DNA of 64,000 nt from Albifimbria verrucaria (lineage: Eukaryota; Ascomycota; Sordariomycetes; Hypocreales; Stachybotryaceae): NCBI GenBank assembly GCA_020081605.1, contig JAHREC010000018.1, positions 4,836,001-4,900,000 of the forward strand, given 5' to 3'. Under the pieces are notes generated by a model. The model saw only the letters and a program-made list of their open reading frames with translations, did no database searches and was not told the DNA's origin. Position numbers and translations under genes: made by a program. Below, in pieces: positions 1-13,101 of the stretch; position 1 is the first letter of the stretch; each line of letters begins with the position of its first letter.

Positions 1-486
1 ACACCACCTTCGGTGCCTTCGCTTCCTTTGTCGGAAGCGTGCTTCAACCGAGGAATACCCACTTGCCAGTCTTGCCACCTCTCTGGACCCCATTTAACTC
101 CTCTATTTCTACCAAGCATATTCAGAATGCCGTTATTGCGGTACAGGCGTGGGTCTTTAGCCTCAAGCTCTTTGTACATGCTATCGTACGACGTCTTGTT
201 GAACTGGTAGACGTTGGGCTGGGTAATGGTGGGACCGGGCAGTCGCACCAGGGATCCGGTGCCAAAGGAGATGACTGGATAGTTCGCCTGTGACAGTCGG
301 AGGTGTGCTTCCATGGATCTTGAGTGAATGGCGTGAGCGCGTGGGTCATAAACCATTGGAGATCACGGCGGCATACCTGTTGTTGTTACTCGCACATACT
401 GTGCAAAACTTCAGCTTGAAGCTGCCATCGCCCTCCGCGGCACCATTTTGCGCAGTTCCAGCTGCTGCCCCGTTTGCGGTCTCCAT
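1..486 (-). CDS. SSU72: RNA polymerase II CTD phosphatase Ssu72 (3' end outside window)
   Basis: Ssu72 removes phosphate from Ser5/Ser7 of the RNA polymerase II C-terminal repeat and works in the cleavage/polyadenylation complex in the nucleus. The ATG is at 486-484, exon 1 runs 486-377, a 58-nt intron spans 376-319 and exon 2 runs from 318 off the left edge. The spliced product shows the CX5R phosphatase loop as [15 protein letters not shown], split by the intron at the Arg codon. It is followed by [17 protein letters not shown], an [17 protein letters not shown] stretch and [18 protein letters not shown], all hallmarks of the family. Roughly the first 140 residues are present and the C-terminal third is missing. 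No frame breaks were seen. Identification is secure. Confidence 0.93.
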
Positions 487-2827
487 GACGAGTACTATTA
501 TACTGGAGATGCTAGAAAACTACTCAGAAGAAGACAATTGCGCATCCTCCACGGGCACAATGTAATCACTATAAATGGCTCGAGTCAGCTTTTCCGGCTC
601 AGGCTTCAAAGAATCAAGAGTAAATTGGGTATGTGTGCTTCAATCAGATATTTTTTGCGTATGATATGTTGTTCAGCAATAGAGAGTTCAGACAGCTCCA
701 ATAATAAAGTTCATCAGGAAGGTCGGGCAGGATCGCGTAGTGAGTGGCTTACCTATCATTAAACAACTCTCATTTCCTCAAGCCATGTGGGAGGAGAGAG
801 GTAGTACACAGGTTGGTCCTCAGGACAAAAGCATCCTTCGCGTGATGTGAGGCGGAGGAAGAGAGTTTGATATTAGGACGAGCTTGTGGGAAAAAGCTGG
901 TGCTGCGGGCCCAGCGACGGCGGGTAAATATCGGCTGGGTCAATGTCATCATTGCCCAGCCACCCAGCTGTTCCCACCTCAAGCCATCTGAACCACGGCG
1001 CAATCTGATAGCTCTTAAGCTTTCAGTGCTTCATTATAAACTGAACCGACCGAAGTAACAGCTTTGATTACGGTGTGACACGAAAGCTGATGCCTTGGGG
1101 GCATAGCTCCATGGCACCTCCATTGTTTAACGGAGAGTTGGCTCACCAAGTCTGCAAGGCTACAGGACAGCACCACAATACTCCATTCTAAGAACATAAG
1201 CACAACCCACAGCATCTGCAAAGGTTCGAATGGCTTCAAAATTCGCTTCGAGGCATGTCGGGCGAACACCCCGCGAATGGCTAGGTTCTGATGCATCGAC
1301 ATAGTAAAAAAGCAGCCAAGACCCACCAAATCTCCATCGATACTGTGGCTGCTATCCTACGAGACACGTGTATGTGGCATATAAACGAGGGTAATATCTG
1401 ACCTGCAGAACAGGCTTGGGTGGAAGTGGTGATTTATTGGCGCCGCTGGACAGCTCATCGGGCGACCTGAGACGGCATCGTGTGCCTGCTTGCTTGCCTG
1501 TAGAGCAAGAAGAAGACCATTTGCACCTCGTGCAGATGGACCCACCACGCATCTGCAATGTTTGATGGATTGTGCACGAGCGAGTGCATAAACCTGAAAC
1601 GCGACGCTTGCGCAGCAGCCAATGAGGGCGCGGCCCGGCTCATGGCTCCAGGCTCCCTGATCCAAGTTTAGATTTTTGCAAGTGACGATGGTAGAGGGAT
1701 GAAAGAAGCGCCTTTCACCAACACCCAAATATTGCCAGCACATGATCTAATGTTGCCCCCTTTCGTCAGTCAACATGCTACATCACCGTACTATGTACAG
1801 CACAGTAGGTACTTGGGCCACAACATCCGTAGGCTCCAACGAGATGCAGAAGGCCTCATGATCCGCCTGCCGAGTTTGCCTTGTCAGTGGAATTGGCATA
1901 CAGGCAGACGCCGGGGCTGCCTATCAGCAAAGCCCCTGGGTGTGCGTCTTATTCCAGAATGCAGCTGGCGGCTTGAAAGACGACAGCTGCGCAGGACATG
2001 GAAATGGACTTGGGGTACACTTCTTTGCCCTCACGAGACATTGGTAGGTACTGTACATATGGCCTACCACAGCACTGTAGCAGTCAATAACGTTGTTGTA
2101 TGGCTGAATGCATGACAGACCTCGTGTAAGTGACCTCCTGTGCAGGCGCTAAGAGAGCCCTCGAACTGGCCGATCCTCTGCTGTCGGATCCCTCTGTCTA
2201 CATTGGTGTGTGGGTCTAGGAACCATTTCATCTGCACAAACATCCCAACAGATTGCGCTGGGATGCCAGTCTGAACCTCCAAGTATTGCGGGGCATGAAC
2301 TCATGATGCTAAAGTCGAGACAGGATAAATTGCTTATTTCTTGTTATCCGTCAACGGAGAACTGTGACTTCTACCTCCCCAGTGTTGGTACAGATTAGGC
2401 GGATGGAGGAGAGGTATCGCTTCGGGTATTGCTGGCTTGAGAACAGGTGCTAGCCCCCAGTCCCTCCCTCAGGTACCTCTGCGGTATCAATAAAAGCTTG
2501 GCCCAAGGTAGTACCTGACCCAAGGCATCTGCGGGGCCACTCTGGTGCCCAGGTTTGCCAGACCCCTCCGCCAAGAAGACGACAGTTAGTTAGTTGATCC
2601 AGGACCAGCTCAGGCTTGAAACGTTTAGAAGATTAGTGCAGAGGAACCGCAGATACAGTATCGCAAAACCTTATCCGCGGAAACATTTTCCAAATGCCAG
2701 ATCGGCCCTGGACACGGCCTCGGTTACATTTGTGTTCCAAACATATTTGCTCCCCTTGCAAATACGCGCGGCGCAAACCTCATCTGGAAGTGCGCGGCAA
2801 GTAAGTACCTTAGTACCTACTTACCTA

Positions 2828-2851
2828 GTAGGTACCTACCTACCTACCTGT
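2828..2851. repeat. CTAC/GTACCTAC simple repeat
   Basis: A run of CTAC units with interspersed GGTACCTA words, in a longer stretch (about 2800-2930) unusually rich in GTACCT. No function is evident. Confidence 0.7.
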
Positions 2852-3089
2852 ACTCATCTACCTCAAGACTACTACGGAGTAAGGTACGGGTCCAAGTGAG
2901 GATGTACTACAGGTACCTGACTTAGCTACAGCGCGGTGTGGTGCCAAAAGGCAAGGTAGCGCCCTGGGACCAAACCTGGGCCCAGATGGCAGCCGCTGAG
3001 CTCCAGTGGTCCGTCGAGGCCAGGCCCCAAGTAACGTTCAAGCAGGGCCAGCAGAAGCGCTTACACCCACCTGCTTTCGGCTTTGCCCT

Positions 3090-3118
3090 GCAGCGCAGCG
3101 CAGCGCAGCGCAGCGCAG
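3090..3118. repeat. CAGCG pentanucleotide tandem repeat
   Basis: At least five head-to-tail CAGCG units. It lies in the presumed promoter/leader region of the SH3 gene. A tandem CCTGG array of similar size follows at 3248-3269. Confidence 0.85.
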
Positions 3119-3247
3119 TGCCTTGCAGCGCCTCAATGTATACCTACCTACAGCAGGTAGGCGAAGGTAGGCGAAGCAAGGTACCTGGGGCCTGCGTGCT
3201 CGTGCTAGACTCCGGTGCGACGAACCAACCGTTTTTTTCCTTTCCTA

Positions 3248-3269
3248 GCCTGGCCTGGCCTGGCCTGGC
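3248..3269. repeat. CCTGG pentanucleotide tandem repeat
   Basis: Four head-to-tail CCTGG units in the upstream region of the SH3 gene. Confidence 0.85.
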
Positions 3270-3888
3270 ATTGCCTTACCTCGCCTTGGTCTTTTTACCT
3301 TTAGCTGAACATGGTCACCCCATCTCGTCTCTCCCCATCATCGTCCCGCTTTCTTCTTTAGCCCTCTTTCAAACCCAGGCCCCAAAATAATTGCTTTCGC
3401 CGTCGCCCAGAGCGCCCGTCATCCCATTGCTTCTTTTCTTTACGCTCCTTCGCATCGTGAGGACATACTTCCTTTCCCAGGCCCCTTGCGCTGCTCCATA
3501 CAACATCGCTACACCCGGACACTGACGCTTGGCCGTCTTGTGTTGGCAGGGCGAGGGACTTCATCCCACCCTGCATCGCACCCGGTCCATTCGTCGCTTC
3601 ACGGATGACAACGGCCCTGCTATCTTGCCCATCGTCGACGTCGGCGACGATACTCTGACGCTGTCATTCTTTTGTTCTTGAGCAGTGGGTTGCTTTGCGG
3701 ACCTCCGTGCTTGCTCTTTATTTTTGCAACTCTTCACGATTGCGTCCCTCCCCTCCCCTCCCTCACTCGGCTCACCCTTGTCGGCACCTCTGGTCTCGAA
3801 CGAACCACAACTCCCGCCGTCTCTTAGCTGCGACGCCTCGACCGATTGCGCCGGTCTCCGTGATCCAGGACTCTACAAGCGCTGCACC

Positions 3889-5421
3889 ATGACCGCAGTC
3901 ATGTCGGCAGCGTCGTCCCCGCCACCTCCCCGCCAGCAGCGGACATGTCCGTTTCAACGCCCAGCGGCAGTCGCCGCTGCTTTCCCGGCGGCATCGCGAC
4001 GAAGCGCCCAGCCCCGCCCGATGTCGTATGCCTCCAAGAACAGGCTCTCGCAATACTCAGTCGGCTCCGTGCCCTCGAGATCTCGCCCTCCATCGCATGT
4101 CTTTCCCTTATATCCCTCGAGTCTCCCCTACACTCTTGTGCGGGACTTCGCCTACCCCCAATGCACCCAATGCATTACGGCCCATTGCCCGAGCCATCGC
4201 GACCAGCATCCGGCCTTGGTACACCTGCCAGTGAGCAAAGGAGGCTTTCCGACCCTCCGGCGTCGTGGGAACAGAAGATGCCTTGGGACTCGTGGAGTGT
4301 CGACGGCTTCAACCGTGGGCATGACATTCCTCCCATTCAGTTCGGTGACGGCCCACCATATAGCGAGGATGATGATTTACAGAGTCCCGTTGTCGCGACA
4401 CGCCACCATCGTAAGCACAAATCAACATCTGCGACTATGCAGGGCAGCAGGGTGAGGTCCGCGCGCGAAGGTGAAGGCGATTACACAAACTCGCCCAACT
4501 TCGACAGCGAGCGAGGCTACTACCTGAGTACTAGCGGAGATGGGAGCCAGCGATATTACGTGGGCCATGGAAGCGAGGCCAACGGACCGGGCGGAGAATA
4601 CGTTACATACCCCCGGATCAGGCAGGACACAGCCGCGCATACTATTACGACCAGCAGGCACGAGACGGAAGAGGTGACCATGGCCCCGGGTCGGAAAGCT
4701 CAAGCACCCCTCGTCTCCTGGTTTGCATGACGAGGACCAGTCTCGCTATTCACGAGACTATCAGTTCACCATCACTTCCCCGGACGAAGAATTTCACGGT
4801 AAAGCCGTGGCCTTGTTTGATTTTGAGAGAGAGAACGAAAACGAACTACCTTTGGTCGAAGGTCAAATCATCTGGGTATCATATCGCCACGGCCAGGGTT
4901 GGCTGGTAGCTGAGGACCCGAAGACACAGGAAAGCGGACTCGTGCCAGAAGAATACGTGCGGTTACTGCGTGATATCGAGGGCGGTATGAACAGCTTGAC
5001 TGGCCAACCTGGCGAGGGTTCCGTGTCGCCCACAATTGACGTGGGGACTCCAACGCAAGCAGAGCACGGTAGTCACTTTGGACACACTCCGACACCCAGC
5101 AACTCTACCAATGGGTATCATCAGCCCGTCCTATCCATGTTCTCTACGTCGAGCAAAGATTTGAATCCATACCCCACCGAGCAGCTAGGCATCCAAGCCG
5201 GCCAGGCTCGTCCTCAGGTTGTTCACTACCACGGCCAAAGAGGAGGTAGTCAGACCAACACCCCGACCTTTGCTCAGCACCAGGACGCTGCTTTGTTAAG
5301 GAGAGAAAGCCTAGATACGGGAAGCAGGGCTGAAGGTGATCCAAGCTCACCACGGGCCGGCGATGAATCGAAGCCCATCGCTAGTCAAGACGAGACCACA
5401 CCTGTAGAGCCGAACCGGTGA
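3889..5421 (+). CDS. NBP2: SH3-domain adaptor, Nbp2-like (three 1-base frame breaks)
   Basis: In yeast, Nbp2 is an SH3 adaptor that brings the phosphatase Ptc1 to Pbs2 and so damps the HOG stress pathway. The SH3 domain is clear: GKAVALFDFERENENELPL, then GQIIWVSYRHGQGWLVAED and SGLVPEEYVRLL, encoded at about 4797-4965. The N-terminal half is low complexity (Ser/Pro/Tyr-rich) and the C-terminal tail is Gln/Ser/Pro-rich. The open frame changes three times, each time by one lost base in a C run: 4151-4155, 4609-4613 and about 4717-4718. Allowing one more C at each restores one continuous protein of about 511 residues. No intron is needed. The ATG at 3889 is preferred; the one at 3901 is a possible alternative. 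The breaks are probably assembly errors. Confidence 0.8.
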
Positions 5422-6382
5422 GGATGTATGTCATGAGCACATGCAGCTCACGCAATGCTCAAAATTCTGCAATCACCGACAATCTGAAGAATCGCATAGC
5501 GGCCAGGCCATCAACGACCAGGTGCATGCCGGCTGGAGCGGGACCGGGGTTGAGTTCCCGGCTATCACAACGGTCAGAGGGACTCGCAGTGTCTATGGAT
5601 GAGGTGCCCTGCAATGGAGTACCACAAAGGCACAGGACACACGCCGGTCCTGACTTGACATTAACTGAGGATTGATGGGATGCCAGGCCGGGCAAGTCAT
5701 TGTGTTCGCCGTCGACCCTGGTTTACATGCAATGGGCCTACTAGGCAGAGCCCGCCTAATTGTGCATGATAGATGGGTTGCACGAGTCTAAACGAAGAAA
5801 CGAGACCTCCTTGGTACCCCAGCCTAGGATGATTTAATACGAAAATTGAACTATACTACAGTAGCCGTGTCCAAAAACGTGACGTGCCACTGTGGAATCG
5901 TAGATGAGACAGGGCGGCCCAAAGGTGAGAGAGAGACGTAGGAGATGTCTACCATGATACGAGCGAGTGAGAACGGGAAATCACGAATGATGTAATGCTG
6001 GACTCGGCCACCAGGAAATTGTAAATCCGATGGCCTCCGATATGTCTCCGTAATTCCAGATCCCGGGGAAGTGGGCGGCTATGGCTATGACTTTGGCTAT
6101 AGGAACAGGCGATGGCAGCGAGATGGAGCCCCAGCCGGAGTGTTGTACCGAAGCGCGTCACGTGACTTTTGCGTCATCATTACTCGCACGTCAGTGCCTG
6201 CTTTGCGCTGCTTGAGCCGGGCCGGAGTTATCTTGCAGCTATGGTACGTACTTCGCAATCCATCGTACATAGTAGCTCATACTTCGACTTTTGTCAATTC
6301 CAATCTCCTACAAACCTCGTCACGTAGGATTGACCGGTCAATTACCTCCATTCCCCTCCACAGATCTAGACGAGCATACAAA
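5422..6382. other. Intergenic, 3' of the SH3 gene and promoter of MCR1
   Basis: No supportable gene. The last 150 bases before 6383 are pyrimidine-rich with an AAAATG start context typical of fungal leaders. Confidence 0.6.
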
Positions 6383-7555
6383 ATGTTTGCCCGATCAGCT
6401 TTCCGTGCGGCTCAGCCGCTTAAGATGGTAAGTCTTCGCTCCCCTCCTTCCTCGCGGTCCCGCGCAACCGAGCCTTTTCTTGTCTGCCTCAATTCCGACT
6501 TCCTCTCTTGCTGACGCCTTGTCTCTTGTTCAGCACGCTCGACGCTATGCCACTGAGGCTGGTGCCAAGGGCGGCTCTAGCAAGGCCCTGCCCATTGCTG
6601 TCGGCGTTCTCGCGCTCACTGGTGCTGGTTACTACGGCTTGAGCGGCTCCCCGCCGCGCAGGAGGCCGAGTCCAAGGTCAAGCAGGCCGTCAACGTCCCC
6701 GCCAAGCCTGCCTTTACCGGCGGCGACCAGGGCTGGGTCTCGCTCTAGCTGTCCGACATTGAGCTCGTCAACCACAACACCAAGCGCCTGCGCTTCGAGC
6801 TGCCCGAGCCCGACAACGTCTCCGGTCTGCACGTCGCCAGCGCTGTCCTGACCAAGTACAAGGGCCCCAACGATGAGAAGGCCACTCTGCGCCCATACAC
6901 TCCCATCAGCGACGAGGGTGAGTTCTTGGTCTCTTGAGATACTGCGCTTCTCGCATGTACTCGGTTGCCGACGCGCTGCGATGCTATCTAGATGAGCGCG
7001 GCTACATGGATCTCCTGGTCAAGCGCTACCCCGATGGCCCCATGAGCAACCACCTCCACAACATGGCTGTTGGCCAGCGCCTGGACATCAAGGGCCCTCT
7101 CCCCAAGTACCCTGGGCCGAGAACAAGCACGACCACATCGCCCTTATTGCCGGCGGTACTGGCATTACCCCCATGTACCAGCTCTGCCGCGCCATCTTTA
7201 ACAACCCCAACGACAAGACCAAGGTAACGGTCGTCTACGGCAACGTCAGCGACAAGGACATCCTGCTCAAGTCTGAGCTCGAGCACCTCGAGAACACCTA
7301 CCCCCAGCGCTTCCGTGCCTTCTACGTCCTCGACAACCCCCAAGGAGTGGGTCGGCAACAGCGGCTACATCACCAAGGACCTCCTCAAGACTGTCCTCCC
7401 CGAGCCCAAGAACGAGAACATCAAGGTCTTCGTTTGCGGCCCCTGGCATGATGAAGGCCATCTCCGGCAACAAGGTCAGCCCCAAGGACCAGGGCGACCT
7501 GTCCGGCGCCCTGAAGGACCTCGGCTACTCCAAGGACCAGGTCTACAAGTTCTAA
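6383..7555 (+). CDS. MCR1: NADH-cytochrome b5 reductase, mitochondrial (several C-run losses and one in-frame TAG)
   Basis: Mcr1 is an FAD enzyme that passes electrons from NADH to cytochrome b5 or ascorbyl radical; it sits in the outer membrane and intermembrane space of mitochondria. Exons are 6383-6427, 6534-6917 and 6992-7555. The N-terminus [20 protein letters not shown] is a mitochondrial presequence, followed by a membrane helix near residues 30-50. The flavin motif RPYTPIS is encoded just before intron 2. Then come the NADH-site motifs ([15 protein letters not shown]...MMKA) and the C-terminal YKF. Four C runs have lost bases: one at 6649-6652, one near 7111, and apparently two each at 7336-7341 and 7440-7443. 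With these allowed for, the model closes at about 332 residues. Codon 6746-6748 is TAG where the family has Lys (VSLKLSD). These are probably sequence errors, though real decay cannot be excluded. Confidence 0.88.
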
Positions 7556-8131
7556 ATCCAAGTTCATCTTACAGGAAACGGGCGTTCTTGAGGGAAGGCG
7601 AAACAGCTTCTGTATAGTGTACTCGTAGATGCAAGATAGACCAGTCCGCTAAGCCATGGACATTTATTTGTTAACAAAGCCAATGCAAGACCAATTTAAG
7701 ATACCATTAATTCATGCCAAACAGGCATGGATATGTCTACGCGTTGAGAATTCAAAAGAAGATATAGTTGAGCTACGACTATTTCGAGCATGATTACTAC
7801 TCAGCACGCAAAATGGCCATGGTCTTGCGCAATCGTCTTCCAGCATAGACACATACCCTACATCTCATAATGTTGACAACGGACCATCATTTTGGTAAAA
7901 ATGTGAGGCTTTAGGTATACGAATCCTTATAGCGAGAATATGAGGGTTAGCCGTGGAGATGCTTTGAAAGATCTAGTGATATATTTCTCGTTTCCTATGA
8001 TATTGAACATTGTAGATTGCTCTTGTGACATGTATCCAATTGAAAATGTCCTTATTGGTAAGTATAACCTCGGAGACTGAAGACGAGCCCAGAAACTGCT
8101 TTTCATCCTCATAAAAGGCACATAGTATGGC
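7556..8131. other. Convergent 3' intergenic region
   Basis: AT-rich tail-to-tail spacer between MCR1 (plus) and the M28 protease (minus). It should hold both 3' UTRs and polyadenylation sites; no gene is seen. Confidence 0.65.
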
Positions 8132-10685
8132 TTACGACAGGCTCTTAGTAGCCTTCTTAACACAGTTTTGAATAATGCCTGCCCACTTCAATCCGTTGTT
8201 GAAGTCCTTGGCATCAATGCTCTCGACCAGACCGGGGAAGACAGCTGGGGATGAAAGTCAGCGACAAAAACAAATCATAATCGAATAGGTCAAGGGGTCT
8301 TCCACTTACCACCTGCGTAACCTGTCCAAAGACCAGGCGCGAATACTACGTGCTTGAACCAACTGCGGCCGTCCAAACCACCCTCGAAGAGGAAACTCCT
8401 TTCCAAGTACTTGTACTTGAGGTTGACCTTCAAGATCGTGTAGGTCAGCTTGATCTTACCGATGATGTTCCACCACGGGATACCCTCATCGAGTTCACGT
8501 CTCGCCCAGCCAGCCAGATCATCTAGCTCACCGGCCTTGACATAGAGCTCGCTGAGCGAGTGACGGATGCCCTTGAGGCTAGCCTTGAATGCATCCTCAC
8601 TTCCAGTAACCTCGCCGGAAGTGACACTTGCACGGAGTGCAAATATTTCGTCATCGCTGGTTGGCTCCTCAGTCGCATCCAGCTTCTTCTCAACCTGGTC
8701 GAGGTACTGTCCCAGGGCCTCAGCATACTCGGTTGCGCTGAAAGGAATGATGATACTCTCAGAAAGCTCGGCGACAACGAGACCAAGAATTTGGGACATG
8801 GTCTTGTGATAGGCGAAACCAGGATCACCGAATTCGGTCATCCAGTAGAAGCTGTCGTAGTTGCTGTGGTAGTGGTACACAGCACTCTCGGCATCGGCAG
8901 CGAAACCCATGTCGATACTGGGGATACCAGCAAAGTCCTGGAAAGCAGTGAAATCACTGCCACTGCCCATAGTGCTGATGTAACCATCCCAAACATCACC
9001 AACGGTCTGGCCCTCGACAGTCTGGTTAGGAGACTGCACTTTTCCAACCACTCCACGGATGATGTTGTTCAGAAGAGGCGCCGAGGAAACCTTGAACTTG
9101 GGCCCAGAGCAACCAACATCGACATTTACATAGGCGACATTGGAGCCAGAGAGCCATGGCAGGTACTCTTCAACCCACTCAGTGCTACCAAGGAGTCCGT
9201 ATTCCTCACCATCCCAGCTGGCGAAAACGATGGTACGGAAGGGCTTCCATCCAGCCTCAACGGCCTTTCCAACACTGCGGATAACTTCGTTGATGACAGC
9301 AGAACCACTGTTAGGGTCGCCAGCACCGCCAGCGATCCACGCGTCTCTGTGGTTGCCAACTACAATAACGTCGTGAGGGTTGGTGCCATTGACGATACCG
9401 ATAACATCCCACTGAGGGGTGGTGACGTAGTCCTGCTTGTTATAGAAGTTGAGGACAACGTTTTCCGGAGAGGGTCCGATGTTGTAGTCGACGCCCTTGT
9501 ACTTGAGACCAAGGTTACGGTCCCACCACTTGTTTAGCTTGCTTGCCTGCGGCCCATGGCCGTTCAGAGCCTTGAGGATAGGGATGGCATCCGGGTAAGA
9601 AATGGGGATGGAAGGGATTGAGGGAATGGCATCGTCAACAGGAGCACGGGGGCTCCTGGCTTGGACGGATAGCCAGGCGTGGTACTATGGGTGTTAGACA
9701 AGGGAGGAAAGGGGGAGAAAAACGCTTACGGGTCACCAGGGCGGACGCTCAGAAACTGAACACTTCCTCTCTGCACACTGCTGGGGTTACGAGCAGGACC
9801 CTCGGGGTAGAGCTTGTAGCCGTTCTCCTCGGTGTACTCGCCATCGTCACCAGGGTCGCTGTAGATAACGGTGGCGACCATGCCGAGCTCCTGAGCACGC
9901 TTAACCTTGAGGCCTCGGAAGATGCCGCCGTACTTGGCAATGGCAATCTTGCCCTTGAGCTCAATACCAGCCTCGACGAGATCTTCGAAGTCACGGTAGG
10001 TTCCGTAGTTGACATAGACAAAGGGAGCGGTGACATTGCCGCTAGCCGAGTAGCCATGGAAAGTAGGGATCCTGTCCTCGAGGGATGTAGTGGGGTCATC
10101 TTCCAACACATCTTCTGTCAAAGAGGCGTCGAAAGCGACCTTCCAATCCGAGGACTCGTTGCTAGAGCGCTGGAGAAGGGAGAGGCTGTGATCAACGGGG
10201 TAGTTGGTGTAGATGTCATATGTAGCTATGCTGGACTTGACACCCCACGACTCCCACTTCTTCCTCGTCCACTCAGCCTAGTGAGGAGCAGCGTAAGCCC
10301 GGTATGCTTGGAATAAGTGCAGGGGAGGCAGTACCTGAGAGAAGTTGGTGCCGGCCAGATGAGGTCCGGCAGTATAGTAGCGACTCCACTCCTTGGCCTG
10401 GTCAGCAGACGGGGTATCGAGCAAGATGCGAAGCAGCTCATCGTGGCTGAGATGGTGATGACCGTAGCTAGACAAGGCATGCTGGTTGTAGTGGCCGTGG
10501 TGATGATGGCGGTGGTGAGTGTGAGGCCAGGCAAAGAATGCGTGGTAGACGAAGGAGATGAAGCCGCTGAGAAGTAGACATGTGCTAGCAATGGTGAAGA
10601 AGCGGCGACAAGTGTGATGCGGATACCGCGGGCGGGGAGAGGCAACCCGGACGGTTTGGATCAAGGGCGATGACTCGGAAGCCAT
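8132..10685 (-). CDS. Membrane-anchored M28 peptidase, glutamate carboxypeptidase II / Tre2 type
   Basis: This belongs to the M28B family (PSMA, yeast Tre2/Vps70), type II membrane zinc peptidases or transferrin-receptor-like adaptors. Exons are 10685-10335, 10277-9730, 9684-8310 and 8244-8132, about 795 residues once one lost C is allowed at the five-C run near 9648-9652. In order: a short cytosolic tail, a membrane helix near residues 25-50, a His-rich linker, a PA domain (KGKIAIAKYGGIFRG), the peptidase domain and a C-terminal helical dimerisation domain. The zinc ligands of active family members are all visible: GNHRDAW, GDPNSG, WDGEEYGLLGS, NVDVG and HYHSNYDS. It is therefore predicted to be active. 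An upstream in-frame TTG at 10730 was not used, since the first ATG is at 10685. Confidence 0.88.
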
Positions 10686-13101
10686 CTTCTCAGGGTCGCT
10701 GGGTTTGAGGTCAGCGAGTCGGTTGGCCAATTAGTGAGGGCTGGGTTGAGGGCCAAGCCATGTGAGATGAGGTGTGGTGGTGCATCATAGGAGGTAGGTA
10801 GCAGAGCAGTAGGTTGTTGATCTGACGTCGTCACACGACGGCTCCGACCAATGAATGGGGCGGGACGAAGGTACAGGAGGGTGTCTTACAGCTTGGCCAT
10901 GGTGTGGCAGCCTTGCACTTGTCTGCACAATGGCAAGAAAGTGCACGTTGTTTTCCTCTCGTCTCTTTCGGCGTCCAGCGACGAATTTGCTTGGATGCAC
11001 GAGGTTGTCGAAGGAAGAGCTGCAGGGGATGGTTCGAGTCGAGGGAAAAGATAAGGTAAAGAACGGGAACAGCTACAGTATGGACTACGTAATTGAGCAG
11101 ATGGAGGACGCGATACATGTCCCTGATGGCGCCTTTGGGAACATGCCTTGCCTGTCGCCGCCCAGCAAAGCCCGCTATAGCCTGGTTTGCCCTGCTGGAG
11201 ACCTTACCGAACATTGCTTAGCTATCAGGTACCCGCTACAAACGATCCTCTCCACTCCCACACTCGGCTCCCTGTAGGTATAGCCAGGACGCCGGTTTGC
11301 CGAGCCGCCACTTGCCGTATACCAGGAAGATAGGGACGAAATGGCGGCGAGCAAAAGAACCCAGTCCGACGACAGAAAGATGGTGTTTTGTTTTTCACGG
11401 TGTTTTCTTCTATTCATTATTTCCAAGTACTGAAATGAAACTCCGGCTCATGAACTAGGAATGAAGATAGAAATAAGGATTTGAAAAATAAAATAAAATA
11501 AAAACAAACATATTCGCGGTGGACTGTTCTATGTTCTTGCTGCCATGTTATATTGTATCATGCGTGAATCAAGTGAATGGGAGAATGGACAAAAGCCATG
11601 TTCACGGACCCTAGTTCATATCAAGTTCTTCGCATCATGGGATTCTGTTTGGGGTCACGGTGTGCTTTTAAGTCGTTCGCATCTATCCGCTGCATGCATG
11701 TCTGAGTGCAACCATATCGGCTATAAACCGAGAAAAGTAAGTATATAAAGTCGAAAAAATGGCGGCGGGTAATTAATCCAAGGTGGGTGGGTCTGTAAGT
11801 AGCAGGTGTCGACTCACAACATACAGTAGACATCACAGCCGTTGTCATCCTATTTAGTTCTCCCTGTTGTTGTTGTGACAAGTCCCCGGTAGTTTCAATC
11901 GCTGTCTTACCTGCACGTTTGTAGCATGCATCATATGTCTCACATTGTTTCCTCAGCCACCACCCCTCACGACGCATGCGGCGGCTGGCATTGAGAAAAG
12001 CCTCGCCCGCTGTGTCGGCTCCGGTGTCGGTCATCAACGGTTACTTCGGGCTTTAGTGAAGCAAGGAGAGATGGGCGAAGGGTGTCATGGGACCAAACAG
12101 TTTGTGCAGCCAGGCGCAGCTTAGGACTCTTTCGGCAACTAACACAACGCCTCAAGCTCTTGAAATGGCTGGTGGTGTAGCAAGGTGTGCCCAGCATGGA
12201 ACCACGATAACGTAAAATGCAGCCGGCCCGCCCCGGACCAACTGATTATGCGACACGGCGACCATTGCATATGCTGCAGGCGATGGATGATCCTTTGGAG
12301 GCAGTTGCTGTAGCCCCTCCGTGGAGCTGTGGTGGTGCCACGGTGATCTATAGTGGTGGTGGTAGTGTTGGTGTTGGTGGTGAGCAGCTTGCAGACAAGA
12401 TGCACCGCATCCGCATCCCTGCAGCAGTCCGCGCTCCTAGGTGCATAGGCATGCTTCACAAACCCATCCCCATTCCCTCTGTGGGTGGATATTCGTAGGT
12501 ATAGCCGACTAGGGCGCGCCTTTGAGGGAGGGTGAAGGACACGGCAAGGACGTGCGTGGGGACCGACCGTGTATTACTGTTGTCAGAGTTTAGAACGCAG
12601 GTGACCCTTGTGGATCTCGCTGTAACGTGATGCGGCCCCGCAAATCGAAGCTGCCTGTTGATGTTGCTGCTGCTCGGCGAATAAGTTTATGTGGTTGGTG
12701 CATCTACGGAGGGCCTGCCCAGTCTCTCTAGGTACAGGTACAGGCACGGGTACAGGTACTTGCACCCTGGCGGCTAACACGAGCCTCCACCACCTTATAG
12801 CGCATTAACACGAGCCTAGGGGACGCTGCAGGTTGAGTCATTCCCCACCTTCCAGGCATAATCCTAAGTACTATTACAGTACTGGCTGGCGGTTGCTGAA
12901 CTGGGCTTAATCAAGCAGGCTCTGAACGCCATCGTAATTTTTTGCCGTTCTTCATTTCATCATTTCCTCCGCCACTTCTTCGCTGTTTTTTCCCCAGCAT
13001 CTTTTCTCCCATCTTTCCGTACAGGACAGTGGAATTGTGCCCTTGTCCAGATTAGCAAAATCTCAACATTATCCCGGCACTGTCCTATTTCCTCAGTCAT
13101 C
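10686..13101. other. 2.4-kb divergent promoter region
   Basis: Lies between the starts of the M28 protease (minus) and the MFS gene (plus). It holds an A-rich AAATA run near 11483-11505 and a GGTACA/GGTACG repeat near 12731-12765. The open frames here are short and match nothing I recognise. Confidence 0.55.

Larger units (their letters stand above)
487..3888. other. 3.4-kb divergent intergenic region with simple repeats
   Basis: This lies between the starts of SSU72 (minus) and the SH3 gene (plus). The short open frames here have no recognisable domain or homopolymer-tolerant continuation, so I see no gene. The right part (about 3200-3888) is pyrimidine-rich and is probably promoter plus a long 5' leader of the SH3 gene. 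Several short tandem repeats lie between 2800 and 3270. Confidence 0.6.

Noticed and set aside
1699..2115. 138-codon open frame in the left intergenic region
   Set aside because: Composition is like non-coding DNA, no domain or splice continuation, and no fungal start context.
6383..7555. MCR1 as a true pseudogene
   Set aside because: The same kind of C-run loss is found in SSB and nearly all other genes, so sequence error is the simpler explanation. The TAG remains open.
8560..9537. A 325-codon open frame on the plus strand
   Set aside because: It lies fully antisense to the M28 protease, whose zinc ligands are in the other strand's frame. It is a shadow caused by codon bias.
10990..11050. 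GGTTCGAGTC, resembling a tRNA B box
   Set aside because: No matching A box, acceptor stem or anticodon arm can be folded around it.
11621..12037. 138-codon minus-strand open frame between the protease and MFS genes
   Set aside because: No recognisable motif, Cys/Arg-rich random-looking sequence.
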